Notes under the pieces: model-generated
The model's input: the letters and a program-made list of their open reading frames with translations, nothing else
Database searches by the model: none
What the model was told of the DNA's origin: nothing
Program-made: the position numbers and the translations under genes
Shown: positions 40,001 to 52,000 of the stretch, piece after piece
Numbering within the stretch: the stretch's first letter is position 1
Layout: the number at the start of each line of letters is the position of its first letter
DNA from: Linyphia triangularis
Lineage: Eukaryota; Arthropoda; Arachnida; Araneae; Linyphiidae
NCBI GenBank assembly: GCA_963978545.1
Contig: OZ021731.1
Coordinates: 27,542,093 to 27,606,092, forward strand
Reading direction: 5' to 3'
Length of the DNA stretch: 64,000 nucleotides

Positions 40001-43000
40001 TCAAATTCCCAACATGAAAAAAATATAAAAAATTATGTGACATAAAAAAGCATGTGTAAATTTCTTTATAGAACATTAAAAATTATTAATACAAAAAAAA
40101 AAAAGGGGGATTTATCAAAAAATGAATCGCAAGGAGCTTTTCGAACATAAGTAAAATGGGAAAAAGCGAAGCTGAGAAAAACGCATTTTTAGCCTTTGTC
40201 AACAAGTGTGCGATGCGTTAAAATAGTTAGTTAAAATAAAGATTTTACCACTTAAAATCATCGGATTTCAAAACTTCAAACGCGAAATTAAAGCTAGTGG
40301 CATAAGCAATTTTTATAGAATGAAAACAAAAAACGTCATTTTTGGTGATTTCAGTGTCCCATGTCCCCTTAACGCAATTTAATACCAAGCACCCAAATAT
40401 GTTGTCAAACAAATTCTCATGAAACAAAATTTGTGATGAACCATCCCAGATTTGCAGGAACACCAAAAACACACTAAAAACACAATAAACTCGACTTCTC
40501 GCGGTGTGGAAGAGTTCTTTTATAACCCTCATTACGCCAATCCTTTTAACGTTTTGCGGATAATTTACCAGACGCCACATCAATAGCAGCACGTTATCCG
40601 AATAATGAGACCGGAAACGACCCACATCTACCATTCCTGAAAGAACTCGATGCAATCTCTGTATCCGATCGAACGCAACCTGAAATATCCCCCCCAATAA
40701 TCTAGAACTTGATTCTTCCAGACGCTTCTACCATCATGGTACGGAACGTCGGACGCTGGTGTCCTACACGCGCTTGCAAATATCTTTCGATCGAAGATCA
40801 GTTTAGCACCAATTGGCGTTAATGAAGAAAGTGAAAGAATAATGGTAGCAATGGAATTTTGGGTTCTGTTGGGGAAAGCTTGTTAGTTTTATTAGTGTTC
40901 CCATAGCTTTAACAGCAGGGGTCGCATTCGTTCTAAAATTCCTAATATTCCTTAAGCCGACCAAACGGTATAGTGGTTAGCGTGCTAGCTTCTAGACCGC
41001 GAGGCTGCGCGTTCGATTCCCGTGTGGTGTTTGTAAATGTATGTTGGCTTGTCTAATGACGAATGTTTCGGCGCATTATAGCCCTAGTGTTGCTGACGGC
41101 GCAAGATAATCTGAAAACAACCAACCTAATAATCCTTAAATTTGTGTTTCTCATTAAAATTCCTTAAATTGCACTTAAATTTTTTGATAACTCCTAAAAA
41201 AAAATTCTAAACCTCAAAAATCCCCCGATTTCTCTTCGAAACCCGCTCCCCCCCCCCCCATCCCCTTTCCGATATTCCTCCAAGTTAGAAAGGTGGATTT
41301 AATACCCTCTGAAGGTCATGGACGTATTTATACGTCCTTTGATCCCTAGTTTTTCCAGCAATACACAACATTTTTAAATTTATAAATAAAATTTAAAATA
41401 AAATATTTTAATTAGGAAGATAGTTTAAAACCCATTTAAATAAAAATTAATTTAAAATCTATAACAATAAAACAAGCTGCGTGTGAGTCTGTGGATCTAT
41501 AGAATCCTACTTAAAATTGGAGTAGAACTCTGAAATTTTCAGCATAAGTAGTTTTGGGCTTCTAATTGTATACATGCCAAACAGAATGTTGAAATTTTAA
41601 TTAGTTATTTTTTAAAGAATTTTTTTAATTAATTAATATATATTTTACAAAACGATTTCGAATAAGGCTATAGCTCTGAAATTTCCAACATAAGTAGTTT
41701 TGGCCTTTTAATCGGACTTTTAAAAAACAGAATTTTAAATTTTTATTTTGTTCTTTTTTAATTAATTTTAATTAATTAATAAATATTTTACAAAACGATT
41801 AGTAATAGGGCTACAGCTCTGAAATTTTCAACATGAGTAGTTTTAGAATTCTAATTAGACTTTTGAAAAAGAGAATTTAAAAAAAAAAATTAATTCATTT
41901 TTTTAATTAGTTAATAAACATTTTACAAAACGACTAAGAGTGAAGTTATTTTGACGAGACTTCGTATAAGCCATAAAAGAATAACCCACAAACATCTTAT
42001 TCTTGACCAATCTGCTCCAGTGTGTACAGTATGTGTAATGAAATATTAAATGTCAAACGTAGTTTACTTGAATGCTCCTTTTTCAATACCCACTATCAAC
42101 GCCATTTTGGAACAATAACTTTTAACCTTACACACCTCTTAAACAACGACTCAAATGAACAACTCTTTTTATTTCTCAAAAGTGACAGTATTTAAAAATG
42201 TAATTGCCGTATTGCCCTTCTGATGGCTGTGGGGTTAGAGCTCTGGCTTCACATGCCAAAAGTGCCGGTTCGAATCCCGGGTTAGACAGGGATGTTTGTT
42301 GTTGTTCAGAATCCACGTTAAGTTGTAGATCCCTGCCTGATTAGCCGTCATTGTGCACTAAAAATATATCGTTGACCTTACGAACCCATCGATATAGATA
42401 AACAACTGGATAAACTGCTTAACGCTGGGGAAATGAAGCCGTTGCCAGATGCAATTGGTGGGATAAAAAATACGGATTGCCGAGGATTGAAAATAAAATT
42501 TTGGGTTGTACACACCAGAAATGTCAATAGTAGACCTTAATTAGTAAAAATGTGCAAAAAAATATGTACTCTAACACTTTACAAGGTTTTTCGCATTCCT
42601 ATCCAACTATAAAAGTGAACTGTAATTGTTTAATCTTCCCACCAGCTTCGCAATCCTCGGCGCGTTTTTCTCTTTACATTGACAATAGAGCCGTCTATCC
42701 AGTTGTTTATCTATATCGATGTATAAACCAACCAACCAAATGCCCTTGCGCCGTTATATTCCAACCAACCCACCCACCCACCCAATTGGTCTCAAAGTAA
42801 ATAAAATGTTAAGTTGATCAAAATGTCGGAATCGACCAAATTGTGAGTTTACCTCTGTCAATTTTTCGTCTTGAAACGGCTGCCGGAAAATCTCCTTTCG
42901 TGTGCTAATGAGGAAAAGGCTGTATAATTGCGTTCATTATTCGTCCATCTAATGAGGCCATCGCATTGTGTTTTCTTTTTGTGGCGTAGCGGGGAAAGCG

Positions 43001-46000
43001 GGGCTGGCAAGACAGAGAGCACGAAGCTGATCATGCAGTACTTGGCCGCTGTCAACAAGTCGCCCAGCAACCTCATCACTGAGCAAATCCTGGAGGCCAA
43101 CCCGCTGCTGGAATCGTTCGGCAACGCCAAGACAGTCAGGAATGACAACTCCAGCAGGTTCGGGAAATACATGGAGGTGCATTTCAAAGAGTGAGTACAT
43201 TTCTGTTCCGACTTTTCCAAGATGGCTGTGTGAGATAGTTTAAGATTATTATTTTTTTTTTTTTTTTAAATAACGTAATCATTGGTGATTTTTTAAGATA
43301 CGTTGAATACAAGAAGGCTAAAGTTTAAACAAAAACCTTGATATTTTAAAAATAGGAATTTAATTTCTTAACTAAATGGTAGTTAATTGCTACACTTTAA
43401 TGTTGTTTACGAATTTATAATTTAAAAACGAAATTTTACTTTTTTCTTGTGAATTTTACCTTTTTTTTTTTTTCCACTTGGTACTCTTACGTTAGTCGAG
43501 GTACCAGATGAAAACCTCCAAATTGAAGCGATAACTCATTCAAACTAATAACTTTCAAATCATTTATAATTCCTATAACTAACCATTATAGGGTATCTAT
43601 AATGAAACCTTATAACAAACTGTAAATCTTTAGGCTTGGCGATACATTTACGCGCCGTTTAAACATGTAAGCAGTTAGACTTGGCGACAGCTGCGCCAAC
43701 TGGTACCCGTCTAACGGAAGTTCCACTTTTGTGTTTTCAAGTGCACCCTTTTTTCTCTTCTTGGTGGCATTCATGCTCAGAAATAAACTGTGATAAGAGC
43801 GAATGTTTTGAATATTGAACATTTTTAAGGTATTAGAATGTTGTACAAAGTGATATTTATAGTAACACCTAAGGTGATTGAGGGAAGCTTTTGCTACTAA
43901 AAATTTTTGGCACTGCAAAAATATCACTAATGGTTAACCCGAGGTTACACGATTAAGGAAAATGCTAAAAAAAAAAAATTCCTAAAGCTTAACCTTTTAA
44001 CTGCTGTATGTGGTCTGACAGACCGCGAGTCATTTTTTTTTGTGGAATGTTTCCACCCCCTAAAATATTTAATCTTTTAACTTTTATATTAATTTTTCTG
44101 GTCCTATGTTTCTTAAACTTTAAAATGATGTTCACCAATTTTGCAGTATGGACCACTTGTTGCTCTTGCTCTAAAAATATCAAACCACCTAACTACAATA
44201 GTTAAAGGTTCAGGAACCAGCTAAATTCAAATAATCAGGAGTGTTATAAAATCTCAATATATCTCTGAGGTGAAAATTCTTCCATCTACCTTGTAATTTC
44301 ACCTAGATACAGTCGCCATTTGTTTTTACAATTGAAATGCCAATTAAAGCAGATTATCAGCCCTTAATTCTGCAAATGAATAATTCCGGGTTAAAGTTCG
44401 AAAGTACATTGTCCCAATTAGTTTGATAATAGGTATAACAGAAGTTGTTTCCTTGGGTGATTTTGTATTGCTTTCATGGAGTGTTTCAGGCTCATAAGCA
44501 TACATCTTTTACAAGTAATAACTTGAAATTTCTAATTAAAAAATGTAAGCGGATGCGCTTTGCACTGGTGTATATATTGCTAGTGTTTCAGTTCTTTTTG
44601 TTGAACAACCACCGTATATCGGTAGGCAAAAATGGTTTATAAATAACTTAAAATAAAATTTTAATTATTTAAGGCAGAAAATAATTTAGTTCAATTTATG
44701 ACAATATTTAAAAAAGCTAAGGATAAATTATATTTCAGTTATAATTTAAAATTTATTGGATTAAGTATAAATTTAGAATTATTTTTTTAATTAATTAGAA
44801 TTTGCTTATAGTAAGAGTTTCTTATCGGATGGATTAAACATAACTGTATATTTAATTGAAATTGTAAAACTGAGAAATTTTATATTGGATATATTTTGTT
44901 TAAATATGAATAATTCGAGGATTAAATCTAAATATTCTTGTATTTGTATGGTATATTTGGGTTGAATCGTGTTTTTTCTCTTACGATTTCATCAATTTTT
45001 AGTGGAGTCATCACAGGAGCCCGTAGTACAGAATACCTCTTAGAAAAGTCAAGAATTGTCACCCAGGTTTGAATATTTTTATTTATTACTTGAAATATGA
45101 AGAAAAAAAAATCTCCACTATCTAAAATTAAATGTCTGAAAGTTTATCTCTTCCTCTCTTCAATTTATTTTATAGTAGTGCTTGATTTCACCAGAAAAGA
45201 TATTTCTTCGCTTTATAAGTGTTAAGTATTTCTTAAAGGCGCAGAAAGTTGCTTGCACTATTTCTCTTTCTGTACTATTTATCCCAATTGGAAAGAAAAA
45301 AAACAGCTTTATTTCTTTTGAATTGTAATTTTGGCAACCTTAAATCGAAATTGAAAGTTAGATTTAATTTTCAATTTAAGGTTTTCAAGGTCAAACGCCC
45401 TTGATAAAAATTTTATTTTGCATGAAAGAAATTTAAATGAGCATGTTTCTAATAAAAAGTTTCGGAAAACATTTCCAAACGTTTGAACGCTAGCCCCTTG
45501 CACAACGAAAAGTTTCAACAATACGATCAGCGTAGTGTCGTTTGGTCCTTGTACAATGAAAAAACAGTCAGTATGGAACTTGCACTATGAAAATTTTCAA
45601 CGAGCAGCAAAGTGCTACTCTCAAACTACGCTGACTTGTTCATCCAACTTCTTCCATCGGGAACCGGCAGCGGCTGACTTTGATTGAAGCTTTTTTTTTA
45701 CTTTTCCATACCTTTGAAAAGTTCGGACGACACTTTTGACCAAACGATAACAATAACCCTTGAGGTTAAGGCCCAGGGTAATATTCCATTTTTGCTGTAT
45801 TATTATTATTAATATTAATTTTATTATTATTATTATTATTAATATTAGTAATATTATTATTATTATTATTAGTAATATTAATATTATTATTATTATTAAT
45901 ATTATTATTATTATTAATATTATTATTATTATTAATATTATTATTATTATTAATATTATCATTATTATTAATATTATCATTATTATTAATATTATTATTA

Positions 46001-49000
46001 TTATTATTATTAATATTATTATTATTATTTATATTATTATTATTATTATTTATATTATTATTATTATTATTTATATTATTATTAATATTAGTAATATTAT
46101 TATTAATATTAGTAATATTATTATTAATATTATTGTGAAATTAACCTTTTTGGTTCTCCTATTAAATTAATTTGTTTTGTACATTGCCAGTATTGAAATT
46201 ATGCGCCTCCTATATATTACAACAATGTCAATTCAATTTTGAAGGCTTCTGATGAACGTAACTATCATGTGTTCTACGAAATGCTAAGTGGCTTGGCAGA
46301 TGCCGAAAAAGAAAAGTACGGCCTTCAGACCGCAGACAACTACTTTTACCTCAATCAAGTAAGTGAAGGATATACAAATTAGATCTAAAAGTATACTGTT
46401 AAAAAAACCACTAAGCTTTGAATATATTCGTGCTATTTCTTCATTTCATAGAAAGCTGAACAAAAACTCTTAACCAATATTTGCTTCTTTTAGGGCGGTT
46501 GCTTCAAAATCAAATCAAAAGATGACACCGAAGACTTCAGGGCGTTGCTAGCAGCCATGCAGGTGCTTAGTTTTACCTCCGAAGAGCAGGATACCATATT
46601 TAGGATACTTGCTTCCGTTCTGCACTTAGGGAATATATACTTCCATAGGAAACAGGTACAAATATATGCTGTTTGAGTTGCAATTATTTCACTCAAACTG
46701 TACATACTTTTTACAGATGGTAATACAATTGTATGATGCATTAAGATTATATTTGCATTGCTTGTAAAATTTACAGATAAATTCTGTTGCATTGTATTTT
46801 AAGCAAATTGATACGTTTTCTAGCATAAAAGTGAATAAATACATATTCTACAGCAAAAAAAAAATTCAAACCCATGGACAAAAAGAGCTGATAAAAATTG
46901 TCTTAAAAATTAAGTAAGATTCTGGGAATATAATTCTGAGAAAATAAATTAACTTTCTAAAAAAAGTTAATTGCATGAAATACTTTGGATATGGTCAAGT
47001 AATAACACTTTTTTTTTTAAATCATGAATTTTATGTATATATGTACCATATGGCTATTACATTCACCAGCAAATAAAAGTATAAAATGTTTCCTTTTCTT
47101 TCATTAACATTAGATAACTAAACATTCGTCTACTAGATTACCCAGTCCCGACAGTTTTGTGAATTTGAAATATTCCCGTTGCACTTTTAACCCTTTACAC
47201 TCGAGGCCTTTTTCGCGCGGAGGGATTAGCAACTTGAGTCATTTTAGGTTCAGTTGGCGTTTATGGATTTGCTTTATAGAAACTAAACAGTCATTGGCTT
47301 TGCATTAAATTTCCCCTTCGAACCTAGTGGTCCTCTCGTGTTCCAACCATTGATATAGATAAACAACTGGATAGACTGCTCCATTGTCAATGAAAAGAGA
47401 AAAACGCGCCTGGGATTGCGAAGCTGGTGGGAAGGTTAACCAATCACAGTTCACTTTTATAGTTGGATGGAAATGCGAAACACCTTGTAAAAGGCTAGAG
47501 TATATATTTTTTTGCACATTATTACTAATTAAGGTCTACTATTGACATTTCTGCTGTGTACAACCCAAAATTTTATTTGCAATCCCCGGCAATCCGTATT
47601 TTTTATCCCACCAACGGCATCTGGCAACGGCTTCATTTTCCCAGCGTTAAGCAGTCTATCCAGTTGTTTATTTATATCGATGGTTCCAACATCCAATCGT
47701 GTGGCACCTGAGAGGCGCCGCTCGAGTGCAAAGGGTTAATACCTGTCACACGAGTGCAAACGCTAATTTTCACCGCTTTTCTGTTTTTTAATTGAAATAT
47801 TTTAATACTTTTCTACAGATACACTAATTTGTTAGAAATTAAAAAAAGGAAATCTAGAAGTATATTTGTTTTTAATTCGTAATATATGAATTGAATGATT
47901 AGTTACAAAGTAACACTGTTTAACACATTGTTGACCGGTCCCGAGTTCACTCGTGTTTTCATGGCCAAACGTTGCCGACCGGCCACCATTAAACTCGTGA
48001 TGCCCTTTTCTTTCGCATCAACGTTGTTTTCTCAGTGCCCTGTTCAAGGCCTGACTTGCCTCCCTCGAGCACATCGCCCAATATTGACAGTGTTTGCCGG
48101 AAGGATTTTCGTCTTTAGTCTGCAAGTTGATTGATAACCATTTTCTAAAGTCGAAAAATCACAACAACCAAAAACCAGCCAAAATGTAATTCACCTTAAG
48201 GGGGTCCGGTACCGAAAATAAAAAATAAACTTTATTTATGTACATTTTTATGTCAAAAATTTATTTTATGTATGAGATACTATTTATATATCTTTGAGAA
48301 AATGTTTTTTTTTAAATATTGTGTTTAGTTATTTAAAAAAAAAAATTAAAAACCAAGAAAAATCCATAATAATTGATGTTTGCGTATTTTGATATAAGTC
48401 AAGAAAAAATAAATTTTTTTTCAAAGTGAAAGCTTTCTGTAACTCATAATTATATAAAGAAAATTTTGTCTTCACAGAATTTTGATAGGTGAATTAAAAA
48501 AAATTAAAAAAAATTCTCAAAGTTAAAATATTGAAATTTTTGCTTTTTTTTATGTTATCTTTTACGCTAAATGTTATATTTTAAAACAGAATTAAAAAAA
48601 TAAAATTCTGCGAGGACAAAATATTTAAAACTATATAAATTAAATGCTCCAAAAATTTGAATAGCCAATTGTTAATGGTTCTGGAGATATATCGATTTGA
48701 ATATGCAACATCTGTGAAAAACACTAGTGCTCGAAAAACGCACTTTAAGCAGACGCTTCAAGGTGTTACGCCCATTAGTGATGTTTAAATAACAGGTAAT
48801 TTTGTGGCGTTCTAATCACCGGAGGAATAAGATAAAAGCATCATTCTCTTCAGGAATGTATGAACTATTTTTTAAAATCAGAAATTTTTTTTCGGATTTT
48901 TGAAAAAATTTCGGTACTGGACCCCCTTAATTTTACACTCCCCCCCCCCCCATCCCCCGAGATTTATTTGTTTAACGACTGCTGATTAAAATCAGTTTAA

Positions 49001-52000
49001 GTTTATTGTTTGTGTTCAAAACGTAATTAAAAATATTAAAAAAAAGAACCTAGTGTTCAATTCAACTACAATAACTTTGAAAATGTTGGTGCCCACAAAA
49101 TTTCGAGGACCCAAGTCTGGCCTATTACGAAATAACAGACGGTGACATGAGATAAATTCTCAACAAAATTGCCAGTCAACAATGTGTTAAGTATAGTTAT
49201 GTACGGTTGATCTTTTCAGGTAAATTGACCATTGTCAAAATCAAACGTTTTATGTTAAAATCATTGTATAATAATTGTTGTATTTTTTTTCAGTTTCGAA
49301 TGTATATCGCATTGATATTTTTCAAGAAGTCTATAAGTGCCTATTATCATTTCGAGTCCGTATTGTTTTACTATCAAAGATAATATAAATGTCTTGCATA
49401 TCTTTTGCAGCTAAAACATGGGCAGGAAGGAGTTGAAATCGGAAGTGATGCTGAAATCAGATGGGCGTCTCATCTCTTGCAGCTGTCGTTGGATGGCATT
49501 CTTCGAGCCATGACAACCAAAACAACGGTAAGAATTAGAGGTTGGAAATATCGATCAAAATAAATATCGATACTATATCGTTGCAGAGAAAAATATATCG
49601 ATAAAATATCGATACATGATTTTTTTTTTTTATTTGATTTTCAATTTTGCCAGATACGAAGTTTTTCGAAGCAAATTTCTACTTTTCATGAATTCATGCC
49701 AAAATTATTTTAATAAATAAATTATACAAATTGTTTTAGTAAATAAATTATAAAAGTTGTTTTAATAAATAAATTATAAAAATTGTTTTAATAAATAAAT
49801 TATATTATCAATCAGAATAAATAAAATAGATTTTGATGTCAATGCATAAATTCACATTTATTTTTAAAGAAGAAATTTTGAAAAGTAGTTTATCGTATAT
49901 TTTGCTGATAGGAGATGTTTTTAATATTTAAAATTAGATGCAAATTCCAAGCACACGCTGGCAACAGAAAGTGAGCTATGTTAATGATTACTAATAAATG
50001 ATCTTATCTTTCCTAACATTATGTTTTCTTTTTGGTTAGGGTACCATTTTAACTGTCTCTCAGCCAAGTCCAAACTTAAGTTTTGAAGTTTTTGAAAAGG
50101 GAATAAAGAATATAAAAAAAAACATGAAACTACAAAACAAACATAAAAAAAACTAAAAATATTTGAAAATGTCGATGTATCGGTGACTTGTATCAATATT
50201 TTTAGTATCAATATTTAAAAAAAAAAATATCGTCGTATTGATATATCTCTGACCTCTAGTAAGAATAAACAAGAATGGCCAAAGTACAATAAGCAATAGT
50301 TTATTATCAAAACCGGCACAATGTCTGTACCATAATAATTACCAATAGCTTCGATCAAACTTATACTAACCGAGTTCCAAAATACTGACAATTATGGCGC
50401 ATTGTAGTTTGGTAAACTTGCATACTGACTAGCTATTGTGAAATCGTTAGGCGACATGCTTATCTGAACGCAGAATATGTAACTGAAAAGCCAATTGGAT
50501 GAAAGGGTTATGTGGCATTTTGGTGAGCAATAACATGGTGCTTGTCACTTCAATACTCCTGTTCATTCAATCTATAAAAACTGACTACTCACTCATTAGT
50601 AGTTGATCATAATATGCTGCAAGATCTAACGAACTTTTCAATTTAAGAATCATTAGTATGTTTCTCCAGCATACTGTATTGTATCGCACAAGTTATTATC
50701 TTTAGAAAATAGTTAAAACTCTTATTGAGTTCAGCATCAAAGAGTAATGATGTTAAGTAATAGTTTTCCAAGAAGCTTCAAGAAGATTTTTCAATGTATG
50801 CGAGTTCTTTTACTTCTACTTTCTATCATGTAATTTTTTAAAAACTTGAGTTTTTACAATAAATGAAAGAGGTATGCCTTATACCATTGAGGGACCATTC
50901 AAGGGACTGGCCGAATTCTTCTAGCTGTTCGAGTTATCGAGAATCACTCGGTAGTTATTTTCTATGCAAGGCATATTCGTGGGACTTAATGAAAACTTCG
51001 AGATAAACGAATATTCGACTTAGGAGACTTCGAGTTATCGCGAGTTGACTGTTTCTTGATTCGTGAAAGGGAATGTTTTAACCTTTTTGCGCTCGAGCTC
51101 AGGCGCCACATGATTGGATGCCGCAACACGAGAAGACTACTAGGTTTGATGCGGAAATTCGATGCAAGGCCAATGACTGTGTTTAGTTTCTATGAAGTGA
51201 ATGCTTAACCTCAAACCGAACCAAAAATGCCGAGAAATGTCTCGAGTTGCTGGTTCCTCCGCGCGAAAAAGGGCTCGAGTGCAAAGGGTTAATTACAACA
51301 ACTAAAGTGAAAACTTTGAGTTATTATCTCAAATGTAGTTAACCACAGTGTTTCAATTCAACGAGCGTCGCCCATGTATGCACGCAACAGATGCAAACAA
51401 CCTAATCGCAGTGGTGATTGTGAGTGTTGTTACATTTTATGTTTACATACTTCTGTGGGCCATAATGCGTACGGACTATTGTCTATTATGGACCTATTTA
51501 ATTGGAAATGGTTGGCAGTTTTCTTAAAAATAAGAACTGAAAATTCCTGCATCCAAATTAGTATTCTAAAACTTTCACGCCAGTCACATTATTATGAAAA
51601 TTATTATTAAAAAAAATTTCTCCAAAGATTATTGAAAGTGTTTAGGAGGTGTAGATGGTTACTTATAGCCGGTGCATGTTGGAAACTTGAGAATAACTTG
51701 AATCAAGTTCGTTTTGCATTCTCGATTTAATGGCATATTGTTAACTGTTTAAGAATGATTATGATAATAAATATTTCGTCATTTTGAATAATGAATATGT
51801 CTTATATAACGTTAATCATGTTAAGGTTTATGACGAGAAATTTTTTTTAAAAGCTTATAACAGTGGAAGCTCATACTAGATTTGTAATAAAAACTCAGTA
51901 TTTGGTTTTAATTTGAACTGCATTTTTTTATAGGAAGCTAGGAATGAAAGAGTTGTAACACCACTTAATATTGACCAAGCTTTGGATGCCAGGTAAGGAA

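Larger units (their letters stand above)
33211..42989 (+). other. intron E-F (9779 bp), repeat-rich
   Basis: Contains a retroposon-like 3' half (34545), a TTAA MITE (35808), a palindromic MITE (36514), a four-unit SINE array (37609), two abutting TTAA elements (38513-40372), a SINE1 (40956), a three-unit repeat (41460), and a SINE2 (42214) carrying a hAT-like MITE (42388). Nothing is recognised in 33211-34544, 34766-35807, 36761-37608 and 42757-42989. Confidence 0.85.
46656..49410 (+). other. intron I-J (2755 bp), mostly nested TTAA and hAT-like elements
   Basis: More than half consists of the elements at 47187-47739 and 47920-49190. The flanks are AT-rich with nothing recognised. Confidence 0.85.
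49528..51933 (+). other. intron J-K (2406 bp)
   Basis: Contains a retroposon-like 3' half (49700-49985) with a short AATTGTTTTAATAAATAAATT repeat, clusters of TATCGATA motifs around 49555-49620 and 50195-50245, and a TTAA MITE at 51078. The rest is unassigned. Confidence 0.8.

Noticed and set aside
40245..40697. Longest single open frame (150 codons, minus strand)
   Set aside because: Part of it lies in a TTAA element, no family motif is visible and no splice or start context supports it.
45621..46170. Frames of 119 and 136 codons rich in Ile and Asn
   Set aside because: They are the ATT microsatellite read through.
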